Shown piece after piece: positions 43,338 to 51,330 of a stretch of 51,330 nucleotides of DNA (position 1 is its first letter; every line of letters begins with the position of its first letter). Source of the stretch: Actinomycetota bacterium (GTDB lineage Bacteria > Actinomycetota > Actinomycetes > Streptosporangiales > Streptosporangiaceae); assembly GCA_027306495.1 (NCBI GenBank), contig DAHUZQ010000147.1:1-51330 (forward strand), given 5' to 3'. The position numbers were made by a program, and so were the translations under genes. The notes under the pieces are model-generated. The model ran no database searches and had not been told where the DNA came from. It saw only the letters and a list, made by a program, of their open reading frames with translations.

Positions 43338-44081
43338 TCAGCGAACCGGTGCTGGCCGGTGCTGCTCGGGCAGGCCGATGGTGACATCGACACCATCGCA
43401 GTAGTGCACAAGTGGCGCACCCTCGGGCTTGGGCAGGCCGGCTGCCAAGATCAGGCCGTCGTCGGCCAGCAGAAGTTCGGCGCGGCGCAACGGCCAGGGT
43501 TCGTGGCGCGCGCGCGCGAACCGGCGGCGGTTGCCCGACACGCTGAACAAGATCCACCGGGCGGTGAGAAAGTCGTCGCGTTCGGTGATCTCCGAATCCC
43601 GGAATGGCTCGCCCACGTTCAGCCGTACCAAACTCGTCACCGGCAACGGTCCGGGCCACCGACGGCTGCACTCGTAAGTCATCTGGTTTCCGCGCTCGGT
43701 GATCCGCATCCGGGACCAGAAGTACGGGAGCCCGTAGGTCGTCCGTGCCGTGACCACGGCACCGGCCCGCGCGGCGTCCAGCGAGAAGAACCAGATCCCA
43801 CTGCGGCCGTCGCTGTCGCGCACGTACGTGCGCACGTTTGTCTCGCAGAAATTCGACACCCAGGGCACCCGCCGGCCGCCCGCTGTCGCCACCCGCATGA
43901 AGAACGGCACCAGGCCGACCCACGCTCTGTCCTCGCAGGGCTCGACCCGCAGGTGCGCCGGCAGGAGTCGCTGGATGGCCTCGGGGTCGAAGGCCCAGTG
44001 CAGGAAGGTCAGCCGTTCCCAGCGCTGGCGCATGACCGGCCGTTCGATGGTGAACGGGCATGCGCTAGGCATGTGCCCCAT
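43338..44081 (-). CDS. YqjF-family (DUF2071) protein
   Basis: About 247 residues, DUF2071/YqjF fold with no known reaction. Landmarks: RQRWERLTFLHWAFDPEAIQ, GLVPFFMRVATAGGRRVPWV, FCETNVRTYVRDSDGRSGIW and FFSLDAARAGAVVTARTTYG. ATG 44081 is preferred (AAGG 5 nt upstream); ATG 44072 is possible and longer reading adds non-conserved sequence. The start lies inside the 3' end of paaI, so the two genes overlap by about 15 bp and are cotranscribed. Confidence 0.85.
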   Translation of the reverse strand: MGHMPSACPFTIERPVMRQRWERLTFLHWAFDPEAIQRLLPAHLRVEPCEDRAWVGLVPFFMRVATAGGRRVPWVSNFCETNVRTYVRDSDGRSGIWFFSLDAARAGAVVTARTTYGLPYFWSRMRITERGNQMTYECSRRWPGPLPVTSLVRLNVGEPFRDSEITERDDFLTARWILFSVSGNRRRFARARHEPWPLRRAELLLADDGLILAAGLPKPEGAPLVHYCDGVDVTIGLPEQHRPAPVR

Positions 44082-44532
44082 CCCCGCCTTCGCCCGGCAG
44101 TGGGACACTCGTCATCCGGCTCTGGCCCCGGAATTCGGCGACCACCTCATCGGTGTCCCTGATGACCGTCACGTCGTAGACTCCGTTCCTGCCATAGCGG
44201 CTCCTCTCCACCGCCACGGCGGTCAGGGTCTCCCCCACCCGCACTGGCGCGGTGAAGACGATGCTGGCGGCGGCCGCGAACGTCATGTACTGATGGGTAT
44301 TGCATGCGCAGGCGAACGCCGTATCGGCCAGCAGGAACAGGTAGCCGCCGTGACAGGTGCCATGGCCGTTGATCATGTTCCCGGTGACTGTCATCTGGGC
44401 GCGGGCCTGCCCGGGCCCGGTGACCTCGACAGTGATGCCCGCCCCGGCCGAGGCCGTGTCCGCTGCGAGCATGGCCGCGACGCCGCGCGCCCGGCTGAGT
44501 GGGTCCAATCCTGCGCCCGGTTCAGTCGTCAC
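44065..44532 (-). CDS. paaI: PaaI-type acyl-CoA thioesterase
   Basis: Single hotdog-fold thioesterase, 155 residues. The family motif is NMINGHGTCHGGYLFLLADT, with AACNTHQ and SIVFTAPVRVGETLTAVAVE following. PaaI removes CoA from hydroxylated phenylacetyl-CoA intermediates of the phenylacetate pathway; no other paa gene is present, so it could be a broader thioesterase. Start GTG 44532 is not supported by a strong ribosome site. It is divergent from the epoxide-hydrolase-like gene across only 60 bp. Confidence 0.85.
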   Translation of the reverse strand: MTTEPGAGLDPLSRARGVAAMLAADTASAGAGITVEVTGPGQARAQMTVTGNMINGHGTCHGGYLFLLADTAFACACNTHQYMTFAAAASIVFTAPVRVGETLTAVAVERSRYGRNGVYDVTVIRDTDEVVAEFRGQSRMTSVPLPGEGGDGAHA

Positions 44533-44592
44533 GGCGCCAGCCTACGGTCCGCGCTAGCGTCTGCTAGGAAAGAGGCGGAGGCTCAGGCTCAG

Positions 44593-45429
44593 GTGAACGC
44601 AAACCCCGGACGGCTGATCGAAGTCAACGGCCTCGGCATGTACGTCGAGGACCATGGCGCCGGTGACCCGGTCATCCTGCTGCATGGCTGGCCCGACTCG
44701 GCGCGTCTGTGGCGCCACCAGGTCCCGTTCCTCACTGCGCACGGGTTCCGCGTGATCACCCCCGACCTGCGGGGCATGGGCCGGTCGGGACGCCCAGCCG
44801 AGGTGGCCGCGTACCACATCGCAAACGTGGTGGGCGATGTCACCGGCATTCTCGACGCGCTCGGAGTCGAGAGCGCGCACCTGGTGGGTCATGACTGGGG
44901 AGCCGCGGTCGCGTGGCTGACCGCCATGACGAACCCGCAGCGGGTGCGGCGACTGGTGGTCCTTTCGGTCCCGCACCCACAGGTCCCCGCCACCATCCGC
45001 CAGCGCGAAATGGCCTGGTATCAGCTCTACTTCCAGTTCGAGGGAGCGGCGGAGGCACACCTGGCCCTGGGCGACTGGGCACTGCTGCGCGAGCTCAGCC
45101 GCGGTGACGGCGACCAGCAGCAGTACCTGGCCGACCTTTCCCGGCCGGGCGCCCTCACCGCCTCGCTCAACTGGTATCGCGCCAACCTGGCCCCGCGGGC
45201 GCCGCGGCGGCCGCCGTCGCCGACAGCGGCGGCACTGCCCCCGGTAAAGGCGCCAACGCTCGGCATCTGGTCCACAAACGACCATTACCTGGCCGGCGGA
45301 AGGATGGAGCAATCGGCCGCTTTCGTCGAAGGACCGTGGCGCTATGAGGAGATCGCGGACGCGAGCCACTGGATTCCGCTGGACGCGCCCGACCACCTGA
45401 ACCGATTGCTCGCCGAATGGCTGAGCTGA
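44593..45429 (+). CDS. Alpha/beta hydrolase, epoxide-hydrolase type
   Basis: 278 residues, cytosolic. The oxyanion HGWPDSARLW and nucleophile LVGHDWGAAVAWLT have Asp in the GxDWG position used by epoxide hydrolases and haloalkane dehalogenases; the acid/base part is STNDHY and the His is DASHWIP. The cap region is normal in length. It may open epoxides or similar toxic metabolites; substrate unknown. GTG 44593 has a weak AGG site 5 nt upstream, and the stop overlaps the next gene's start by 13 bp, so the two are coupled. Confidence 0.85.
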   Translation: MNANPGRLIEVNGLGMYVEDHGAGDPVILLHGWPDSARLWRHQVPFLTAHGFRVITPDLRGMGRSGRPAEVAAYHIANVVGDVTGILDALGVESAHLVGHDWGAAVAWLTAMTNPQRVRRLVVLSVPHPQVPATIRQREMAWYQLYFQFEGAAEAHLALGDWALLRELSRGDGDQQQYLADLSRPGALTASLNWYRANLAPRAPRRPPSPTAAALPPVKAPTLGIWSTNDHYLAGGRMEQSAAFVEGPWRYEEIADASHWIPLDAPDHLNRLLAEWLS

Positions 45430-47237
45430 ATCCCCCGGCCGGCACCGGCCCACACCCCGGCACCGGCCCACACCCCGGCACCGGCCCACAGGCCGTGGCC
45501 GATCTGATGGCGAGCTTCGGCCCTTACCAACGCAGCCTGCAGCGCGTGATCGAACTGATCAGCGGGGGCGCCCACTCGCTGGCCGGGCTCATCCAGGCCA
45601 CCGGCCTGTCCCGCCGCACCGTCGAAGAAGTCCTGGCGGCGGCCGCCACCGACCTCGAGCCCGGCGATGGGAAGTACTCGCTGCGCCGGCACGTCGTTCC
45701 CGCCTATCTCGCACTGGTGACAACCCCGCCGCACCCGCCCGCCGACGCGGAAGCGGTGATCGCCGGATTGCTCGCGCAGGCCCCAGCTCCCAAGGAACGG
45801 CTGGACCATGTGACGGTCACGCCCGCCACCGCCCTGCGCCGCGCCCGGTGGCTCAACGAGACCTATGAGTTCAGCCGGCTGCTCTGTGTCGGCGATCACG
45901 ACCTCACCGCCCTCGCTGCCTGCCTTGTCAATCCGGCGCTGACCGCCCACGTCGCCGACATCGACGAAGACCTGCTCGCATACATCGACGGCCGGGCACG
46001 GGCGCTGGATCTGAACGTCAGATGCAGCTTCGCGGACTTCCGCTTCGGGGTCCCCCGGGACATCCTCGGCTGGGCCGACATCGTCTTCACCGACCCTCCC
46101 TATACACCGGAAGGCATCGCCCTGTTCGCCGCCAGTGGCCTGGCCGCGCTGCGCAACCGGGAGTTCGGGAATCTGCTGGTCTGCTACGGCGCGGGCGAAC
46201 GGCATCCGGGCCTCGCCTGGAAAGTGCAGCAGGCCCTGACCAGCGGCCTGGGCTTGGCCTTCGAGCAGATCATCCCCTCGTTCAGCACGTACTCCGGGGC
46301 GCAGGCGATCGGCAGCAGCAGCGACCTGTACGTCTGCCGGCCGACATCGCGGACCTGGAAGCAGTTCCGGCAGGGCACGCCGTCGCCCGCCCGCGTGTAC
46401 ACGCGTGGCCCGCAGTCGGTGGAAGCCAGCGCGCAGGTCGCACCCGATGACGTCCAGCGCGCGGTGCTGGAGTTCGCGGCCCGGATGCCGGGCGGCGTGG
46501 CGGGCATCGTGGCCGAGGGCTGGCAGATCGCGGACCGCACCGGCCAGCGGCGGTCCCGCCCGGACCAGGCGCAGGGCCGGGACCGCGAGAACCAGCATCA
46601 CGACCACCAGGCCCGGGACCGGTCCGGTACGGGCCAGGACCGCGCCGGCCAGCAACACACCGACCCCGGCCAGCAGCACGCGGGCAATCCTGGCCACGCG
46701 CATCTGCACACGCTGCTGACCGCGGGGCTGCCCTCGTCATGGTCACGGACCGGCGCGGTGGTGATCGACCTTTCCGCCGACCCGGGGCCGTGGCTGGCCC
46801 GGAGCCTGCTCGCGGTGAATGCTCCCGCAGTCGTCGCGCTGATCGCGAACAGCCACCCGGATGCGGCGACCGCGCCCGCTCAGAGCACTCTGGCGGACCT
46901 GCTGGCCGGCAAGTACCATCTCCGCTTTCACCGGAGCTTCGCCGGGGCGGCTTACGCCGTTGTGGAAGCGACCACCGCCGCCCAGCCCGCCACCCCGGCG
47001 GCCCGCCTGCGGTGTGCTGTGCTCGAGCACGCGCACGGGAACGTCATGAACTCCTGGCGGGAGGCGATCATCGCCCTGGCCAGCGAGCGTGGCCAGGTGA
47101 TCACCAAGAACGCGGCCCGCGCGATCATCGACAGCAAGACTGGCCAGCGCCGATGGTGGCCAACCCGGCTGATCGACATGCCACGTCATCAGATCGCCGA
47201 ACTGCTCGCCCTGATCGATGAGTCCGCACCGGCCTAG
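45417..47237 (+). CDS. Two-domain protein of the bis-aminopropyl spermidine synthase (BpsA) family
   Basis: 606 residues. N-terminal winged helix (about 40-100: GLSRRTVEEVLAAAATDLEP), then a BpsA-type Rossmann core with CVGDHDLTALAACL, ADIDEDLLAYIDGRA and FTDPPYTPEGIALFAASGLA (about 220-245). Genuine BpsA transfers aminopropyl groups to make branched polyamines; in mesophilic actinobacteria the family's substrate is unproven. A His/Gln/Asp-rich linker (about 380-440) joins a second domain (about 445-606, AVVIDLSADPGPWLARSLLA, AHGNVMNSWREAIIALA) that I cannot name. An N-terminal GTGPHP repeat precedes the core; ATG 45417 is the assumed start, though an inner start near 45495-45504 is possible. 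Confidence 0.75.
   Translation: MAELNPPAGTGPHPGTGPHPGTGPQAVADLMASFGPYQRSLQRVIELISGGAHSLAGLIQATGLSRRTVEEVLAAAATDLEPGDGKYSLRRHVVPAYLALVTTPPHPPADAEAVIAGLLAQAPAPKERLDHVTVTPATALRRARWLNETYEFSRLLCVGDHDLTALAACLVNPALTAHVADIDEDLLAYIDGRARALDLNVRCSFADFRFGVPRDILGWADIVFTDPPYTPEGIALFAASGLAALRNREFGNLLVCYGAGERHPGLAWKVQQALTSGLGLAFEQIIPSFSTYSGAQAIGSSSDLYVCRPTSRTWKQFRQGTPSPARVYTRGPQSVEASAQVAPDDVQRAVLEFAARMPGGVAGIVAEGWQIADRTGQRRSRPDQAQGRDRENQHHDHQARDRSGTGQDRAGQQHTDPGQQHAGNPGHAHLHTLLTAGLPSSWSRTGAVVIDLSADPGPWLARSLLAVNAPAVVALIANSHPDAATAPAQSTLADLLAGKYHLRFHRSFAGAAYAVVEATTAAQPATPAARLRCAVLEHAHGNVMNSWREAIIALASERGQVITKNAARAIIDSKTGQRRWWPTRLIDMPRHQIAELLALIDESAPA
45435..45490. repeat. 18-bp tandem repeat at the 5' end of the BpsA-like gene
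   Basis: CCGGCACCGGCCCACACC repeats with period 18 (about three copies) and codes for GTGPHP units in the unconserved N-terminus. Confidence 0.85.
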
Positions 47238-47270
47238 CCGGCGCGGACTCAGGTTCCATGACCGGGAACC
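47220..47270. terminator. Bidirectional terminator between the BpsA-like and SWIM genes
   Basis: First hairpin 47220-47250: GAGTCCGC pairs with GCGGACTC and inner CCGGC with GCCGG, loop CTA; it overlaps the BpsA-like stop codon. Second: GGTTCC (47252-47257) with GGAACC (47265-47270). Both lie in the 44-bp gap of convergent genes plus the last codons. Confidence 0.7.
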
Positions 47271-47281
47271 ACACCACCCAA

Positions 47282-48160
47282 TCAGTCACGATCATGGTCC
47301 GCTGTCTCGGCCGGGCCCGCTGTCTCGGCTGGATCCGCCGGCAGGCGTTCGTAGAGGGGGCCGAGCACTGTCGCGAGACCTTTCCCCGAGATCAGCACGT
47401 CCGGCGGCGGGAACGCCCGCAACAGCAGGTCGGGCGGCGCCGCTGGTGCGACCGGCAGGCTCCGCAGGCGTGCGGCCGGCAGTCCCGGTGCCCAGAAGTC
47501 ATCCACGCAGTCGGCCAGCGGGCGGTCGCAGACCTCGATCACGGCGACGTCACCGGCCGCAATCTCACCACCCCCGGACAGCGCCCGCAGGCTGGCGAGC
47601 AACTCCTCCCGCCCGCGCCCACGCCAGGCCAGCATCCGGAACGGATCGGTGTCGAACGCCTCCGCGAGCAGGTAGCACACAGCCGCGAGGTGCTTGCAGG
47701 GCATTCCCCAGTCAGGGCAGGAGCAGGACATTCGCAGGTCTGAAGCCGCGCCAGGGAACAGCGGCGTGCCGCATTCGGCGAAGACCGCCTCGATCTCGGC
47801 CGGCATCTCGCCCGCCAGCAATTTCGCACGGAACAGCGCCTGCGCGGCGAGTGCCGCCTCGACCCGCTCCCACTGTCCGGCCGTGAGCCGGTCGATCTCG
47901 ATGACGACCCGGTACGGCGCCGCGCGGGAACCCTGGACCCGAGCGGTGACCTTACCCGGAGCCAGGTCGAACCCCAGGACCTGGCCCGCGCGGGCGTAAT
48001 TGCGGCCCCGGGCGAGCCGGCTGCTCATGCCGAAGGACTCCAGCACCGCGAGGAACCGCTTCGACCACCACTGCTCGCCGATCGCGCCACGACTGCTCCG
48101 TGCCTTCAGCCCGCCTTCGACCCGGCGCGGCCGCGAAGGTGGCGGCCAGTACGGGCTCAT
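47282..48160 (-). CDS. SWIM zinc-finger protein
   Basis: 292 residues. The SWIM motif CxC-xn-CxH is CSCPDWGMPCKH (about 145-157), a zinc-binding nucleic-acid or protein-interaction element. Upstream, GRNYARAGQVLGFDLAPGKV and the beta-rich segment VTARVQGSRAAPYRVVIEID form the usual N-terminal part; the C-terminal 120 residues are less conserved. ATG 48160 overlaps the SNF2 helicase stop by 4 bp, so the pair is translationally coupled. SWIM proteins encoded beside SNF2 ATPases are a known bacterial pairing with an uncertain role in DNA transactions. Confidence 0.9.
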   Translation of the reverse strand: MSPYWPPPSRPRRVEGGLKARSSRGAIGEQWWSKRFLAVLESFGMSSRLARGRNYARAGQVLGFDLAPGKVTARVQGSRAAPYRVVIEIDRLTAGQWERVEAALAAQALFRAKLLAGEMPAEIEAVFAECGTPLFPGAASDLRMSCSCPDWGMPCKHLAAVCYLLAEAFDTDPFRMLAWRGRGREELLASLRALSGGGEIAAGDVAVIEVCDRPLADCVDDFWAPGLPAARLRSLPVAPAAPPDLLLRAFPPPDVLISGKGLATVLGPLYERLPADPAETAGPAETADHDRD

Positions 48161-51100
48161 GGGGAAACCGCCTCGGGGGCAAGTTCGATGACCGAACGCA
48201 GTTGCTCCACCGACAGGTCCGCCAGCCAGGACTCACCGGTGCCCACGATCCGCTCGGCGAGCGCCTTCTTCACCTCGATCATGGAATCGATCCGCTCCTC
48301 CAGCGTGCCCACGCACACGAAGGTGCGCACCTGGACGTCCTTGCGCTGGCCGATACGGAACGCCCGGTCGGTCGCCTGGTTTTCGACCGCGGGGTTCCAC
48401 CAGCGGTCGAAGTGGATGACGTGATTCGCGGCTGTCAGGTTCAGCCCCGTGCCACCCGCCTTCAGCGAGAGCAGGAAGACGGCTGGCCCGTCCAGTTCCG
48501 CGAACCTGCTCACCATCGCGTCCCTTCGCTTCTTGGTGGTCCCGCCGTGCAGGAAGAGCACAGGGCAGCCGAGCCGCGCGGTCAGGTGGGGCGCGAGCAG
48601 CCCGGCGAACTCCGCGTACTGGGAGAAGCACAGCGCCTTCTCCCCCGCCGCGACGATCTCGTCGCAGACCTCTTCCAGCCTGGCGAGCTTGCCGGAGCGC
48701 CCCGGCAGCCGTGAACCGTCGCCCAGCAGGTGCGCTGGGTGGTTGCAGACCTGCTTGAGCCTGGTCATCGTGGCCAGCACCAGGCCACGGCGGGATACCT
48801 CGTCCGGGGCGCCTTCGATACGGGACAGCATGTCGGTCACCGTCGCCTGGTACAGGGACGCCTGCTCGGCGGTCAGGTTGCACCAGACCTTCATTTCCAG
48901 CTTCTCGGGAAGATCGGAGATGATCGTTTTGTCGGTCTTGAGCCTGCGCAGAATGAACGGGCCGGTGGTGCGCTTGAGCGCCGCCGCTGCAACTTCGTCG
49001 CCACCTCGCTCGACGGGGATGGCGTAGGTGCGGCGGAACTTCTCGGCCGTCCCGAGCAGCCCGGGGCTGACGAATTCCATGAGCGACCACAGATCGGCCA
49101 GCCTGTTCTCGACGGGCGTGCCGGTGAGTGCCAGCCTGGAGAGCGCGGGCAGGGAACTGACCGCGCGGGCCGCGCGCGTGGCATGGTTCTTGATGTACTG
49201 CGCCTCGTCGCAGATCACCCGGGACCAGGTCAGCCCTGCCAGTTGCTCGGCATCGCGCAGGGCGACGCCGTATGTCGTGATCACCAGGTCCGTGCCGCCA
49301 AGCTGCGCCGCGAGGTCCTCACCGCGCAGCCGCTGCGATCCGTGGTGAACGTGCACCGACAACTCCGGCGTGAACCGCTCCGCCTCGCGCTGCCAGTTGC
49401 CCACCAGCGACATGGGGCAGATCAGCAGCGCCGGGCCCGACCCTTCGTGCGCGAGCAGGGCGAGCACCTGGACGGTCTTGCCCAGGCCCATGTCGTCGGC
49501 CAGGATCCCACCCAGCCGCAGGCTCCCCAGGAACGACAGCCAGGCGAGGCCGCGTTCCTGGTACGGGCGAAGTGTCCCGGTGAAGGACGGCGGCGCACCG
49601 ACCGGCGCGAGCCGCCGGTCGGACTCCCCGGAGAGCAGATCTCCGAGCCAGCCATCGGCGTCCACCTCTACCAGCGGGAGTTCGTCCTCATCGCCGCGCA
49701 CCGTGGCGAGCAGGGCCTCACCGGCGCTCATCGTGCCGGAGCGCTGGCGTTCCATGAAGCGCAGCGCCGCTTTCAGGTGCGCGTCGTCGAGTTCCACCCA
49801 CTGCCCGCGCAGCCGCACCAGCGGGACCTTCAGGGCGGCCAGCCGCTCGAGTTCGTCGGCGTCGAGCACGTCATCGCCGACCGCGAGATCCCAGCGGAAC
49901 TCGACGAGGTCGTTCATGCCGAAGCCCGCGGGACCCGAGGTCGAGCTGGAGTTCGGGGTGTGCCTGGTCGTCAATTTGACACCGAGCCGGGATCGGCGGG
50001 CCCATCCCGGCAGCAGCACCCCGAATCCGGCGCCGGACAGCAGCGGGGCCGTCTGGCGCAGAAATGTGAACGCGCCAGGGGTGTCCATGGTGACCTCGAC
50101 CGGTGCCGCCTCACGCAACTCGGTCTCCAGCGCCGGGAACAGCCGGGCGGCCCGGCCGAGCCCAGCCAGCAGGAGCTCGTCGGCGTGAGTGGCGCCGGCG
50201 GCTACCGCCGCCGGCGCCACCTTGCCTGACCAGATCACATCCGCCGGGACCATCAGGCTCGGGTCGGCGGTGGACTGGAGCGCGAACTCCACCCGCCACG
50301 GGCCGGGCTCCTGCGTGTCCGGGTCCGGTTCGGCCAGCCGGAAGCAGGTCCGCACCGGACCGGCCGGCGCTTGCGCCGCCGCCAGCCAGGCCGTCAGGTC
50401 CCGGGCGAGTTCGGCTGCCACTAGCCGTTCGGTATCCGAAATCGGGGTGATCCGGGGGTCATCCGCTGTGAGCGCCGCCAGCCACCGGGCCGGCAGCGGG
50501 CGTCGGCCGGGGCGGGCCGCGGTCCGCAGGTCAGCCCCGGTGAGACGCGCCCGCGCGGTGGCGTCGGCCAGCCCGGCCAGCGCGGCGGTGAGCAGAGCCA
50601 CCGACGGCATGCTGTCCGGCTCCGCTCCGGCCGCACGGGCCAGCGCCGGGGTGGCTCGCGCGAGGTCCGCCGCCCAGTCGGCGTCGGCGCCGGTGAACAC
50701 GGGCTGCCAGCGCGCGACATATCCGGCGCCATGGGGCGTCAATCCCGGCAGCACCCGGCCACGGCTCACCAGGTCCGCCGCGAAGCGCGCCACCGCGCCG
50801 AAGTAGGCGAGTGTCCCGCCCGCTGTCGCGTCCGGCGCCAGCAGGCCCGGTGTGGCCAGCCCAACCAGCAGGCCGGGCACGTCCGCCGGGGGACAGCTCA
50901 GGACCGGAACCCGCCAGGCCCGCAGCGCCGCAGTACCGCGCCCGGTGGCGGGCGGCGGCAGCAGTTCGGGGGAACCGAGCGGCGTCCCGGCGGTGGTGGG
51001 CAGCCAGAGCCGGAGTTCACCGGCCGGGGCCGTGCGGGCCAGCGGGCCGGCCGGGCCGGGCAGTCCGGTGAGCAGCTCCGTCAGGCGGGCCTGCGCTGCG

Positions 51101-51270
51101 GCGAACGGGTGCCAGGGCGCGGCCCTGCGTCCCGCGCCAGCCCGGGGCTCGCCCGGGGGCGCCTTCCCGGCAGGCTGACCCGGGCGCTCAGCGCCGTCGG
51201 CCACCCGCCCGGAGTCCTCCGCCCAGACGCGCAGCGCGCCGTCCGCCCAGATGGCGTGCACGACCAGCAT
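48157..51270 (-). CDS. SNF2-family DNA helicase/translocase
   Basis: 1037 residues. A long N-terminal region (1-560) is family-specific and contains an SNF2_N-associated domain; the motor follows with GGILADDMGLGKTVQVLALL (Walker A about 590), the DEAQ box VICDEAQYIKN (about 690), LTGTPVENRLADLWSLMEFV, and the helicase C half with FLLSLKAGGTGLNLTAANHV, HFDRWWNPAVENQATDRAFR and IGQRKDVQV. It probably translocates on dsDNA. ATG 51270 has GGGAG 9 nt upstream. First gene of a SNF2-SWIM operon; the complete start is in the window. Confidence 0.93.
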   Translation of the reverse strand: MLVVHAIWADGALRVWAEDSGRVADGAERPGQPAGKAPPGEPRAGAGRRAAPWHPFAAAQARLTELLTGLPGPAGPLARTAPAGELRLWLPTTAGTPLGSPELLPPPATGRGTAALRAWRVPVLSCPPADVPGLLVGLATPGLLAPDATAGGTLAYFGAVARFAADLVSRGRVLPGLTPHGAGYVARWQPVFTGADADWAADLARATPALARAAGAEPDSMPSVALLTAALAGLADATARARLTGADLRTAARPGRRPLPARWLAALTADDPRITPISDTERLVAAELARDLTAWLAAAQAPAGPVRTCFRLAEPDPDTQEPGPWRVEFALQSTADPSLMVPADVIWSGKVAPAAVAAGATHADELLLAGLGRAARLFPALETELREAAPVEVTMDTPGAFTFLRQTAPLLSGAGFGVLLPGWARRSRLGVKLTTRHTPNSSSTSGPAGFGMNDLVEFRWDLAVGDDVLDADELERLAALKVPLVRLRGQWVELDDAHLKAALRFMERQRSGTMSAGEALLATVRGDEDELPLVEVDADGWLGDLLSGESDRRLAPVGAPPSFTGTLRPYQERGLAWLSFLGSLRLGGILADDMGLGKTVQVLALLAHEGSGPALLICPMSLVGNWQREAERFTPELSVHVHHGSQRLRGEDLAAQLGGTDLVITTYGVALRDAEQLAGLTWSRVICDEAQYIKNHATRAARAVSSLPALSRLALTGTPVENRLADLWSLMEFVSPGLLGTAEKFRRTYAIPVERGGDEVAAAALKRTTGPFILRRLKTDKTIISDLPEKLEMKVWCNLTAEQASLYQATVTDMLSRIEGAPDEVSRRGLVLATMTRLKQVCNHPAHLLGDGSRLPGRSGKLARLEEVCDEIVAAGEKALCFSQYAEFAGLLAPHLTARLGCPVLFLHGGTTKKRRDAMVSRFAELDGPAVFLLSLKAGGTGLNLTAANHVIHFDRWWNPAVENQATDRAFRIGQRKDVQVRTFVCVGTLEERIDSMIEVKKALAERIVGTGESWLADLSVEQLRSVIELAPEAVSP

Positions 51271-51330
51271 GACAACGATCTCCCGGCTGTCGGGGAGCCC
51301 CCGGGTCGACAGGGTTTGCCCGAGCGGCTC

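Noticed and set aside
1-51330. CRISPR array, insertion sequence, prophage or secondary-metabolite cluster
   Set aside because: No spaced direct repeats, transposase, phage structural gene or synthase/synthetase modules are visible; the tandem arrays found are contiguous, without spacers.

Overview
The window is very GC-rich, with strongly biased third codon positions and many 4-bp ATGA/GTGA gene overlaps. It is chromosomal DNA of an actinomycete. Phosphatidylinositol-mannoside genes (pimA, the acyltransferase, pgsA), a WS/DGAT acyltransferase and an F420-type oxidoreductase fit Actinomycetes. An SsgB-like sporulation protein points to a mycelial, sporulating lineage of the Streptomyces/Streptosporangiales kind; I cannot name the genus.

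Positions 1-30.4 kb are a conserved housekeeping block, mostly on the minus strand. It runs: glyoxalase-II-like hydrolase, cyclophilin, DUF349 protein, rel, apt, secF-secD-yajC, ruvB-ruvA-ruvC, yebC-pdxT, then pdxS, a LemA-like protein, pimA, the PIM acyltransferase, pgsA, a HIT protein and thrS. From memory, Mycobacterium and Streptomyces keep essentially this order. Lineage-specific insertions are a glycosyltransferase/debranching-enzyme operon with a divergent MerR regulator (14.5-18.7 kb), a plus-strand EF-G2, a methyltransferase remnant and two exported proteins (23.4-27.6 kb).

Positions 30.8-33.7 kb hold tRNA-Val(CAC), an HNH nuclease, ssgB and a tRNA-Gly/Cys/Val(GAC) operon closed by a 15-bp hairpin.

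Positions 33.8-51.3 kb are accessory. They contain an ECF41-type sigma factor divergent from a PPOX/F420 oxidoreductase whose upstream region carries the ECF41 promoter signature; a methyltransferase pseudogene; a cytosolic-looking HtrA-like protease with a YbjN-fold partner; a patatin/WS-DGAT lipid pair; an alpha/beta-hydrolase pseudogene; a winged-helix regulator with a membrane protein; a DUF2071/PaaI pair; an epoxide-hydrolase/BpsA-like pair; and a SWIM/SNF2 pair.

Two themes recur. Short tandem duplications are common: in-frame in non-conserved tails and linkers (cyclophilin, RuvA, PgsA, the winged-helix regulator, the BpsA-like protein) and at gene 3' ends (rel, ssgB, the protease). Three enzymes have also decayed in place. 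I found no IS element, prophage, CRISPR array or rRNA. The best system-level candidate is the ECF41 sigma/PPOX pair; the protease/YbjN pair and the exported pair are the least-explained gene sets.
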